A stretch of DNA of 45,904 nucleotides, taken from assembly GCA_043760535.1 (NCBI GenBank), contig JAYUOV010000093.1:1-45904 (forward strand), in the 5' to 3' direction. The notes beneath the pieces were generated by a model. It was not told the origin of the DNA. It saw only the letters and a program-made list of their open reading frames with translations, and made no database searches. A program made the position numbers and the translations under genes. Positions 8,048 to 15,070 of the stretch are shown piece by piece. The first letter of the stretch is position 1, and each line of letters opens with the position of its first letter. This DNA comes from JAZKFT01 sp043760535. Lineage in GTDB: Bacteria; Bacteroidota; Bacteroidia; Chitinophagales; Chitinophagaceae.

Positions 8048-8719
8048 ATGAAGCCACAGGAAGCACAAATATTAGACACCTGGCACCAAAACGCCAAGCA
8101 GTGGATTCGTGCCATTGACAATCAGGAAATAGAAAGCAGGAATTTGGTTACCAATCAGGCCATAATTGATGCAGTTCTTTCTTTGAAGCCCAATACAGTT
8201 TGGGATGTTGGCTGCGGCGAAGGCTGGCTCTGCAGGGCTTTACAGCAAAATGGCATGGCCACTTTTGGCACCGATGCCATACCCGGGTTAATAGGGGCCG
8301 CTACTTTAAAAGGCGGCAGCTATGCAGTGGCTACTTACCAACAAATCATCGCCGGCTCATACCTACCACCAGAAAAATTTGAAGCCATTCTTTTCAATTT
8401 TGCATTGTTTGGCAATGAAATGGTAGAAGCACTTCTGAAAGCAATCCATGATCTCATTTTGCCGGCAGGCCATCTTATTATCCAAACACTACACCCACAC
8501 ACCACTTGTGGCAATGCCGCATACCAAGACGGATGGAGAGCAGGTAGCTGGGCAGGATTTTCGGATACATTTTGCAACCCCGCACCCTGGTATTTCCGAA
8601 CATTGGAAGGCTGGATTACGCTACTGCACAACTGTGGTTTTCAAATACACTTCATTAAAGAACCCATACATCCAAACACAAAAAAACCGGCATCATTAAT
8701 TTTGATTGCCGGTTTTTAA
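8048..8719 (+). CDS. Class I SAM-dependent methyltransferase
   Basis: A 223-residue Rossmann methyltransferase. Motif I is VWDVGCGEGWLC at about residues 56-67, and the acidic end of beta-2 is the Asp of FGTDAIPG. The later strand LILPAGHLIIQTLHPH is the usual post-motif III. The WRAGSWAGF and WYFRTLEGW segments resemble predicted methyltransferases of the UbiG/Coq5-like group acting on small molecules. The substrate cannot be told. It abuts the dehydratase gene with no gap and ends inside a strong terminator hairpin. Confidence 0.85.
   Translation: MKPQEAQILDTWHQNAKQWIRAIDNQEIESRNLVTNQAIIDAVLSLKPNTVWDVGCGEGWLCRALQQNGMATFGTDAIPGLIGAATLKGGSYAVATYQQIIAGSYLPPEKFEAILFNFALFGNEMVEALLKAIHDLILPAGHLIIQTLHPHTTCGNAAYQDGWRAGSWAGFSDTFCNPAPWYFRTLEGWITLLHNCGFQIHFIKEPIHPNTKKPASLILIAGF
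8682..8717. terminator. Bidirectional intrinsic terminator
   Basis: AAAAACCGGCA (8682-8692) and TGCCGGTTTTT (8707-8717) form a perfect 11-bp stem with a 14-nt AT-rich loop; A- and T-runs on the outer sides serve both strands. It overlaps the last codons of the methyltransferase and lies just beyond the end of the convergent selD. Confidence 0.85.
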
Positions 8720-8739
8720 ATGCAATGTTTTTAAAAATA

Positions 8740-9795
8740 CTATCCCAATACGTTCACTACATTTTCTCTTAGTCCAATTATTTTTCCAATAGGTTTTGCA
8801 AAAGCGCCAAGACCGTTTTGTGTCAATAAAGCTTCTACTGTTTTTGCCGATTCCGGTGCAACCGCTATCAGTAATCCGCCACTTGTTTGCGGGTCGGCCA
8901 GTATGGCTTTTGTAAAATCGGTTATGCCTGTTACCTTTTCACCATAGCTATCCCAGTTACGCACCGTACCACCGGGTATGGATTTCTGTTCCACATACCA
9001 TCGAATATCTTCGGTAATAAGCGGCACTTCATTCGCCATAATTTCAGCCGAAAGGCCACTACCTTCGGCCATTTCTACCAAATGGCCGAGCAAGCCAAAA
9101 CCCGTAACATCGGTCATTGCATGTACGCCAGGCAGGGATCCAAGTGCTGTTCCGATTTTATTCAGTTGCATCATTTGGTTGGCAGCCAACATAGTATGTT
9201 CATTTTTTAAAATGCCTTTTTTTTCTGCTGTGGTTAAAATGCCTACGCCCAATGCTTTGGTCAGATAAAGTATGTCGCCTTCTTTGGCAGTGTTATTTTG
9301 TTTTACTTTATCTACATCTACCAGCCCATTTACCGCCAATCCAAAAATGGGTTCCGGGCTATCTATACTATGGCCGCCAGCTAGCGGAATACCAGCTTCC
9401 AAGCATATACTGCGGCTGCCTTCTATTACTTTTTGGGCTACTTCTGGCGGCAACACATTAATGGGCCAGCCCAAAATGGCAATCGCCAAAATAGGTTTTC
9501 CGCCCATGGCATACACATCGCTAATGGCATTGGCACTTGCTATGCGGCCAAAGTTGTAGGGATCATCCACTATCGGCATAAAAAAATCGGTGGTGGAAAT
9601 AATGGCCGTACCATTTCCTAAATCGTACACGGCCGCATCGTCTTTACTATGGTTGCCTACTATAAGTTTGTCATTATCGGGCATGGTAAAATTGCTTTGC
9701 AAAATCTGATCCAGCACTTTGGGTGCTATTTTGCAACCGCAGCCTGCACCATGGCTATATTGGGTAAGCCGTATGGGCTCCATTTTTGTTTCCAT
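8740..9795 (-). CDS. selD: Selenide, water dikinase
   Basis: SelD makes selenophosphate from selenide and ATP for selenocysteine or 2-selenouridine synthesis. The protein carries IRLTQYSHGAGCGCKI, where the first Cys is the catalytic residue; it is a Cys codon here, not UGA. The ATP-binding AIR synthase fold follows (DDAAVYDLG; TTDFFMPIVDDPY; GGHSIDSPEP; DVTGFGLLGH; DPQTSGGLL). I chose ATG 9795; ATG 9783 is equally possible and matches the Escherichia coli N-terminus more closely. A TAnnTTTG element immediately upstream of 9795 would favour the shorter form. No selA, selB, selenocysteine tRNA or selU lies in this window, so the use of selenium here is not resolved. Confidence 0.95.
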   Translation of the reverse strand: METKMEPIRLTQYSHGAGCGCKIAPKVLDQILQSNFTMPDNDKLIVGNHSKDDAAVYDLGNGTAIISTTDFFMPIVDDPYNFGRIASANAISDVYAMGGKPILAIAILGWPINVLPPEVAQKVIEGSRSICLEAGIPLAGGHSIDSPEPIFGLAVNGLVDVDKVKQNNTAKEGDILYLTKALGVGILTTAEKKGILKNEHTMLAANQMMQLNKIGTALGSLPGVHAMTDVTGFGLLGHLVEMAEGSGLSAEIMANEVPLITEDIRWYVEQKSIPGGTVRNWDSYGEKVTGITDFTKAILADPQTSGGLLIAVAPESAKTVEALLTQNGLGAFAKPIGKIIGLRENVVNVLG

Positions 9796-9800
9796 AATTG

Positions 9801-9808
9801 CAAATGTA
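9801..9808 (-). promoter_or_regulatory. Putative -7 element of the selD promoter
   Basis: The minus strand reads TACATTTG, matching the Bacteroidota -7 consensus TAnnTTTG. Transcription would begin around the ATG at 9795, so translation would be leaderless or start at 9783. Confidence 0.5.
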
Positions 9809-9945
9809 GGGGCAGGAATTGCCCACTCCCAAACTGAATGAAGCAAATGTGATGACTAGCCCTCAAATTGCTACAGGTAGCTTAAGATATTTCAATACCC
9901 TCCATCCACCCAATTCGCTATTTTGCAACCTAAATTTCTTTTTGC

Positions 9946-11304
9946 ATGAAAAAACTACTGCTCTCTTTACTGGTGTGTTCTTCGCTATTTACAAAAGCCC
10001 AAAATAACGATACGGTTACTTTAAAAAACCTGGCTACCGATGTACTTAAAAACGGAACTGCTTACGAAAATTTAAGGTATTTGTGTAAGCAAATTGGCCC
10101 ACGCTTAAGTGGTAGCGCCAATGCACAAAAAGCCGTGGAAGCTACTGCCCGTATGCTTAAAGATGCGGGTGCAGATACGGTGTACCTCCAATCTTGCATG
10201 GTGCCGCATTGGGTGCGGGGCGATAAAGAACAAGCCACAATCCGCTACGCCGGTGGCAAAAAAGCATTGTACGTGTGTGCTTTAGGCGGCAGCGTAGGCA
10301 CGCCTAAAAAAGGTATCACTGCCGAAGTAATAGAAGTACAATCTTTTTATGAATTAGAAAAAATGAACATGGCTGATGTAAAGGGTAAGATTGTTTTTTT
10401 TAATTACCCCATGCAGCCACAACTGGTAAATGGTGGCTATGGCGATGCGGTGCGTTATCGTGGTAACGGGCCGGTAGCCGCTGCTAAAATGGGTGCCATT
10501 GCTACCATGGTTCGCAGCGTAACGTATGCGTTGGACAACAACCCACATACCGGTGCCACCAGGTATGCCGATACCGTTACTAAAATACCAGCCCTTGCCT
10601 GCAGCACCATGGATGCTGAATGGCTTAGCAACCTGCTAAAAACTGAGAAAAATGTAAAGCTGTTTGTAAAAATGAATTGCGAAATGCTGCCCGATGTAGA
10701 GAGTTTTAATGTAGTTGGCGAAATACGTGGCAGCCAAAAACCCGAAGAAATTATTACTTGTGGCGGCCACCTCGATAGCTGGGACCTGGCCGAAGGCGCC
10801 CATGATGACGGAACCGGCGTGACCCAAAGTATAGAAGTGATACGTGCCATTAAAGCATTAGGTTTAAAACCCAAACGTACCATACGTGCTGTAATGTTTA
10901 TGAACGAAGAAAACGGCACCCGTGGTGCTACCAAATATGCCGAACTGGCCGCACTCAATAAAGAGCAACATGTATTTGCGATAGAAAGCGATGGCGGTGG
11001 TGCCGGTTGTGTAGCTATTGGTGTAGATGGCAAGCCCCAACAACAGGCAAAACTCCGTACCTGGCTGCCATTATTTAAACCTTACGGCGTATTGGATATG
11101 CCAGATGGTGGTGGCGGTGCCGATATTAACCCTTTGAAAAAATACGGAACGGTAATGGGCAGCATTAACGCCGGCGGCCAACGTTATTTCGACCACCACC
11201 ATGCAGCGAATGATGTGTTTGAAGCCGTAAATAAAAGAGAACTTGAACTCGGCGCTATTGCCATGACAGGGATTGTTTGGCTGGTAAGTGAGTATGGGCT
11301 TTAG
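9946..11304 (+). CDS. Secreted M28-family zinc aminopeptidase/carboxypeptidase
   Basis: A Sec signal peptide (MKKLLLSLLVCSSLFTKAQ) directs export. The protein resembles plasma glutamate carboxypeptidase-like M28 enzymes: an inserted protease-associated (PA) segment in the first half and then the dizinc peptidase core. Ligands and catalytic residues are visible in order: His and Asp of CGGHLDSWD, bridging Asp of GAHDDGTG, catalytic Glu plus ligand Glu of MFMNEENG, Asp of ESDGG and the final His in FDHHHAAND. The 452 residues are a normal length. It is likely periplasmic and degrades peptides or dipeptides. Its TAG stop is part of the octamer array that flanks the next gene. Confidence 0.93.
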   Translation: MKKLLLSLLVCSSLFTKAQNNDTVTLKNLATDVLKNGTAYENLRYLCKQIGPRLSGSANAQKAVEATARMLKDAGADTVYLQSCMVPHWVRGDKEQATIRYAGGKKALYVCALGGSVGTPKKGITAEVIEVQSFYELEKMNMADVKGKIVFFNYPMQPQLVNGGYGDAVRYRGNGPVAAAKMGAIATMVRSVTYALDNNPHTGATRYADTVTKIPALACSTMDAEWLSNLLKTEKNVKLFVKMNCEMLPDVESFNVVGEIRGSQKPEEIITCGGHLDSWDLAEGAHDDGTGVTQSIEVIRAIKALGLKPKRTIRAVMFMNEENGTRGATKYAELAALNKEQHVFAIESDGGGAGCVAIGVDGKPQQQAKLRTWLPLFKPYGVLDMPDGGGGADINPLKKYGTVMGSINAGGQRYFDHHHAANDVFEAVNKRELELGAIAMTGIVWLVSEYGL

Positions 11305-11360
11305 TTGATTAGTTCATTGGTTGATTGGTTGATTGGTTCATTGGTTTATTAGTTTATTAG
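11305..11360 (+). repeat. Left octamer array of the S23 cassette
   Basis: Seven contiguous 8-nt words of the form TTSATTRG or TTTATTAG (two central copies are TTGATTGG). It begins at the base after the stop codon of the M28 peptidase and ends 12 nt before the S23 ATG. The central words are the reverse complement of the right array at 11770-11809. Confidence 0.9.
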
Positions 11361-11372
11361 TCGTAAGCTAAA

Positions 11373-11768
11373 ATGAAATCTATGGTAGAAAATAGTTACC
11401 AGAGTTTTACAGAACTTGAAGTATGGAAGAAAGCAAGGGTTACGAAAAATGAAATAAAGACATTAGTTGACACATTCCCAACCGAAGAAAAATTCCGGTT
11501 GTCCGACCAACTTATCAGAAGTTCAAGAGGTGTTAATGCAGTTATTTCAGAAGGTCATGGCAGATATACTTTTAAAGACCAATTGCATTTTTGCATTATT
11601 GCAAGAGGTTCATTATCCGAAACATTGAACCATTTAATTGATGCCTTTGATTGCAAGTACATAAATGATGAGAAACTTGTTTATTTTAAAAATCAAATAG
11701 ACCAGACAGGTAAATTATTAAACGGCTATATAACCTATTTAAGAAACAACTTCAACAAAGGAAAGTAA
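11373..11768 (+). CDS. Four-helix-bundle protein (S23/23S rRNA intervening-sequence family)
   Basis: A 131-residue helical protein with the family hallmarks: FTELEVWKKAR at the start, a central LIRSSRGVNAVISEGHGR (family pattern Arg-Ser-Ser...Asn-Ile-Ala-Glu-Gly), and ARGSLSETLNHL. The family was first described from intervening sequences inserted in bacterial 23S rRNA genes and is related to the Avd protein of diversity-generating retroelements, but free-standing chromosomal copies are common. The biochemical function is unknown; nucleic-acid binding is plausible given the basic residues. A second ATG at 11382 is possible. The gene looks more AT-rich than its neighbours and is bounded by inverted octamer arrays, both of which suggest acquisition as a unit. 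Confidence 0.9.
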   Translation: MKSMVENSYQSFTELEVWKKARVTKNEIKTLVDTFPTEEKFRLSDQLIRSSRGVNAVISEGHGRYTFKDQLHFCIIARGSLSETLNHLIDAFDCKYINDEKLVYFKNQIDQTGKLLNGYITYLRNNFNKGK

Positions 11769-11769
11769 T

Positions 11770-11809
11770 CAATCAACCAATCAACTAATCAACCAATCAA
11801 CCAATCAAC
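11770..11809 (-). repeat. Right octamer array of the S23 cassette
   Basis: Five contiguous 8-nt words (CAATCAAC, one copy TAATCAAC). It is the inverse of the left array and touches the TAG stop of the convergent amidohydrolase. In an RNA spanning the cassette the two arrays could pair over at least 16-20 nt. Confidence 0.9.
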
Positions 11810-13374
11810 TAAAATCCCGCTCCCCTCAAAGTCACCCCACCCCTCACACCATTATGCTTTCCATTTTCTACCACTAGTTTACCATTTACAATTACAAACT
11901 GAAAGCCGGTGGAGTATTGGTGCGGATTATCGAATGTAGATAAATCGGCAACTGTTTTTTCATCAAAAACAACAATATCGGCGGCCATGCCTGGCTTAAT
12001 AAGGCCCCGGTCTTTTAGCTGAAATTTTTGGGCAGGTAAAGAAGTCATTCTGCGGATGGCTTCTTCCAGGCTCAGCACTTTTTCTTCACGTACATATTTG
12101 GCCAATACCCTGGCATTGGTACCATAACCACGTGGGTGTGGCATGCCTACTTTATAGGCTCTGATGCTGGCATCTGATGCAAACATATTGAACGGGTATG
12201 CCATTATATGCTTTACATCCCATTCGCTCATGCCGTGGAAAACGGCACTGGCACCGCCAAGTTCCATCATATCGCAGATGGTTTCGCCTTCGGTTTTGGC
12301 ATTGTGTTTACGGCCTTTTAGTAAGTTAATCGCTTCGATGCTTTTGCCATTCAGCGTGGTATCGGCTTTGTAATAAGCCACTACAGCATAGCTAAAATGT
12401 TTCAGCTTACGCTTCTTTAAACTTTGTAGCATTTCGGCAATTACCTGTTTTCTGATGGCAGGGTTTCGCAATCTTGCTTTGATGGAGTCCTGTCCGTCGG
12501 CCAGCACCCAATCGGGTAATAAAGTACTAAGCGAAGTACTACTTGCTGTGTACGGATATTGATCAATTGTTACATCAATACCATCTAACCTTGCCTGTTT
12601 TATCATTTCTAAAGTTTGTTGGCCGCGTTTCCAGTTTTGCTGGCCGCTTACTTTAAAGTGGCTTATTTCTACTGGCATATTTGCTTCTCTGCCAATGTTG
12701 AGTGCTTCGGCAATAGCCTGTGTTACGCTATCGCCTTCGTTTCGCATGTGGGTGGCGTAAATGCCTTTGTATTTAGCCGCTACTTTGGCAAGCCGCACTA
12801 CTTCGCTAGTTTGGCTATACGTACCGGGTATATAAATAAGTCCTGTAGATAAACCCATGGCGCCATCCTTCATGGCTTTTTCTACAATGGATTCCATTTG
12901 TAAAAGTTCTGCCTCTGTGGGCAGGCGGCTGGCACGGCCCATTACGGCTTTACGCACATCGTTGTGGCCAATAAGTACCCCTATGTTAATGGATGTTTTA
13001 AGGCTATCTATAAAATGTAAATAGTTTGCAATGTTTGCATCGGAAGATCCGCAGTTGCCTGTAATGCAGGTGGTAACACCATCCAATATAAAGTTGTCTG
13101 CAGTTGGGGTTTGGGCCTCGTCTCCTTCCAAATGGGTATGTACATCTATAAACCCGGGGGCTATCATCAGCCCTTTTGCATCTATAATTTTAGGGGCGGC
13201 CATACTGCCCAAATTGCCTACACTGATTATTTTTCCATTGCTGATGGCTACATCGCCATAGAACCAGTTGTTGCCGGTGCCATCCAGTATTTTTCCGTTT
13301 CGGATAATGATATCGGCTTTGGTTTGGGCGGTAGAAAAAACGGGAATCAGGAGAAAAAGAAAAAGGTATTTCAT
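11809..13374 (-). CDS. Secreted N-acyl-D-amino-acid deacylase-type amidohydrolase
   Basis: A 521-residue metal-dependent amidohydrolase with a signal peptide (MKYLFLFLLIPVFSTAQ). Metal-binding His residues are in GFIDVHTHLEGD, a further site in GLSTGLIYIPGTY followed by ATHMRNEGD, then EISHFKVSG, and the catalytic Asp lies in FASDASIRAY. The TTCITGNCGSS segment is typical of the D-aminoacylase/N-acyl-D-glutamate deacylase group. It probably releases D-amino acids from N-acyl or peptidic substrates in the periplasm, a plausible partner for the neighbouring secreted peptidase. The N-terminal urease-like beta sandwich and C-terminal KPGMAADIVVFD segment are intact. Confidence 0.9.
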   Translation of the reverse strand: MKYLFLFLLIPVFSTAQTKADIIIRNGKILDGTGNNWFYGDVAISNGKIISVGNLGSMAAPKIIDAKGLMIAPGFIDVHTHLEGDEAQTPTADNFILDGVTTCITGNCGSSDANIANYLHFIDSLKTSINIGVLIGHNDVRKAVMGRASRLPTEAELLQMESIVEKAMKDGAMGLSTGLIYIPGTYSQTSEVVRLAKVAAKYKGIYATHMRNEGDSVTQAIAEALNIGREANMPVEISHFKVSGQQNWKRGQQTLEMIKQARLDGIDVTIDQYPYTASSTSLSTLLPDWVLADGQDSIKARLRNPAIRKQVIAEMLQSLKKRKLKHFSYAVVAYYKADTTLNGKSIEAINLLKGRKHNAKTEGETICDMMELGGASAVFHGMSEWDVKHIMAYPFNMFASDASIRAYKVGMPHPRGYGTNARVLAKYVREEKVLSLEEAIRRMTSLPAQKFQLKDRGLIKPGMAADIVVFDEKTVADLSTFDNPHQYSTGFQFVIVNGKLVVENGKHNGVRGGVTLRGAGF

Positions 13375-13531
13375 TATAGGTAATTTTAAAATGTAGCTAC
13401 TGCTAAAATGGAAAATTATCGAATAACTGAACGCTATGTGTGTTCACAAAAAATATGTTTTTATTCCTGGCATAAAAAGCATAATAGTATTACTGCATTT
13501 GAACGGAGCGTCGCTAATGTCGCTTAATCAG

Positions 13532-13561
13532 GGCTAAAAAGCCGGCTACAACCGTATAGCC
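13532..13561. repeat. Two adjacent small hairpins upstream of the D-aminoacylase gene
   Basis: GGCT-AAAA-AGCC is followed directly by GGCTA and TAGCC around an 8-nt loop. The preceding stretch around 13504-13525 (GGAGCGTCGCTAATGTCGCT) is also unlike the surrounding sequence. The block lies between the convergent 3' end of the glycosylase gene and the start of the amidohydrolase gene and looks like a dispersed repeat. Confidence 0.45.
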
Positions 13562-13585
13562 TTATGGTTTATAGAAGCAAAAGCG

Positions 13586-14221
13586 TTATTGATGAACCAC
13601 CATGCCTTTTCGCTGAATGTAGGCATGCCAAAATAAAAATGCGGCAACTGTTCTGTATGGTTCCCATTTTTTCGATAGTAATAAAATTGATTCTTTACCC
13701 AAATCTTTGTCTTTCATTTCGTGCCGCACACTATTTACCAAAGCAATATCTCCTACCGGAAAAAGATTGTTGCGGTGCAAAACCATCATTAAAAAAACAT
13801 CCGCCGTCCAATCGCCAATGCCTTTTATTTTTTTAAGCTGTTGTCGTACCGTTTCATCATCCAAATTGCTTAGCGATTCTATAACTAAGTGGCCTGCTTC
13901 CACAGCTTTGGCCAAATGTTTTAAATACCCGATTTTTTGTCTGCTGCAATAACAGGCTTTCAAATCTTCGTCACTTAAAAGCAATACTTTTTGGGGCGTA
14001 ATGATACCCATTTTTTCTTGTAACTTACCCAAGGCGGCCCTAGCAGAAGCAAGAGATACCTGCTGCTCTAAAATAATATGTACAAGAGTTTCGAAAATTG
14101 GTTTCCGGCTCCAAAATGGCGGATAACCGTATTGGCTGATGATTGATTGAAACAAAGCATCCTGTTTTGCCAATTTGTGGCACAAGGGCTTAAAATTATT
14201 TGCATCAAAGTGATTAATCAT
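13586..14221 (-). CDS. DNA-3-methyladenine glycosylase (AlkA-like, HhH-GPD)
   Basis: A base-excision glycosylase of the helix-hairpin-helix/GPD superfamily that removes alkylated purines. The hairpin motif is LKKIKGIGDWTADVFL and the catalytic Asp follows in LFPVGDIAL. The first half (FETLVHIILEQQVS followed by small residues) is the usual helical domain. There is no N-terminal AlkA beta domain, so it belongs to the short, Mag1-like form, about 211 residues. The ORF could start six codons earlier, but MINHFDANNF at 14221 resembles relatives better. There is no Fe-S cluster Cys motif at the C-terminus, which argues against MutY or endonuclease III. Confidence 0.88.
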   Translation of the reverse strand: MINHFDANNFKPLCHKLAKQDALFQSIISQYGYPPFWSRKPIFETLVHIILEQQVSLASARAALGKLQEKMGIITPQKVLLLSDEDLKACYCSRQKIGYLKHLAKAVEAGHLVIESLSNLDDETVRQQLKKIKGIGDWTADVFLMMVLHRNNLFPVGDIALVNSVRHEMKDKDLGKESILLLSKKWEPYRTVAAFLFWHAYIQRKGMVVHQ

Positions 14222-14352
14222 CACCTCAAAATAAAACATTTGAAGCTATAGAGATGCTTTATTCGCCATTGTAAAAAAATATTTTCTTAAAAAACCATAG
14301 TGTTAACTTTATTTCATCATCCTACATTTTTCAATCCGTACATTTGGGGAGC

Positions 14353-14916
14353 ATGAAAACAGCCATTTCAAATAAAATTTACAGTCTGCAAGAGTATATT
14401 CAACTTGAAGAAGCAGGAGAAATACGCCATGAATTTATAAACGGAAACCTTTACGAAATGTCAGGAGCTAATAGAATTCACAATAAAATGGCCACCAGAA
14501 TACTTTTGTTTTTAACCAACTTGTTAGAAACAAAAGGTTTTGAGGTCTATAGAGAATCCATGAAACTGAAAATTCAGGGGGAAAACAAGTATTTCTACCC
14601 CGACCTGTTTATTACAAAAGAACCACAAACTGATACGAATCTTTATTTTCAGGAGCATCCTGAATTAATTATAGAAATATCTTCTCCTTCCACAAGAATA
14701 TACGATGCAGTAGAAAAGTTTTTACTATACAGAAAAATTGATACGCTGCTTTACTACATACTTGTGGAGCAGGATAAAGTGTTGGTTACGCTTTATAGCC
14801 GGCTTAACGCTAGTGAAGAATGGCAAAGTGAAACGTTTCTTTCTGCCGAAGATGTTATTGAGCTTCCTTCTATACAAATTTCCTTGCCGGTTAAAACCAT
14901 TTACAACCTGCCCTAA
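14353..14916 (+). CDS. Uma2 family (DUF820) putative endonuclease
   Basis: A protein of about 187 residues with the restriction-endonuclease-like fold of the Uma2 family. Visible motifs are HEFINGNLYEMSGAN, YFYPDLFIT (Asp) and PELIIEISSPSTRIYDAVEKFLLYRK (Glu, with Ser-Pro-Ser-Thr), the typical order of the PD-(D/E)xK core. Biological roles of the family are poorly known; members are abundant in cyanobacteria and scattered in Bacteroidota. I start it at ATG 14353; a frame with TTG three codons earlier is not preferred. It stands alone, is AT-rich and is upstream of gyrB on the same strand with its own promoter between them. Confidence 0.85.
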   Translation: MKTAISNKIYSLQEYIQLEEAGEIRHEFINGNLYEMSGANRIHNKMATRILLFLTNLLETKGFEVYRESMKLKIQGENKYFYPDLFITKEPQTDTNLYFQEHPELIIEISSPSTRIYDAVEKFLLYRKIDTLLYYILVEQDKVLVTLYSRLNASEEWQSETFLSAEDVIELPSIQISLPVKTIYNLP

Positions 14917-14963
14917 ATCGTGGATTTCAGGTGGAAAAAACATTCCCTTTTCAGCTGATTAAA

Positions 14964-14995
14964 ATTGGCTGAACCCCTTGTTATTACTACATTTG
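14964..14995 (+). promoter_or_regulatory. Putative gyrB promoter
   Basis: ATTG at 14964-14967 and TACATTTG at 14988-14995, 20 nt apart, fit the Bacteroidota -33 TTTG / -7 TAnnTTTG pattern well. The start site would be near 15000, leaving a leader of about 70 nt before gyrB. Confidence 0.6.
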
Positions 14996-15070
14996 TCCCT
15001 ATTCTAAAAAGCAAATAATTCTACTTAAAATAAACCTGCGAAATACAGGTAAGAAAGGCTTGCAATAACT

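Larger units (their letters stand above)
11302..11811. mobile_element. Repeat-bounded S23/IVS gene cassette
   Basis: A four-helix-bundle gene is enclosed by two octamer arrays that are reverse complements of each other, starting with TTTAGTTGATT on the left and ending with its near mirror image AATCAACTAAAA on the right. The cassette fills the whole gap between two convergent genes, and the terminal TAG on each side is the stop codon of each neighbour. No transposase and no clear target duplication are seen, so mobility is inferred only from structure. Confidence 0.5.

Noticed and set aside
8740..9795. SelD with selenocysteine at the active site
   Set aside because: The catalytic position is a Cys codon in GAGCGCK; no in-frame UGA is present.
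11373..11768. Avd accessory protein of a diversity-generating retroelement
   Set aside because: No reverse transcriptase, template repeat or variable repeat is nearby, and the flanks are inverted octamers rather than TR/VR copies.
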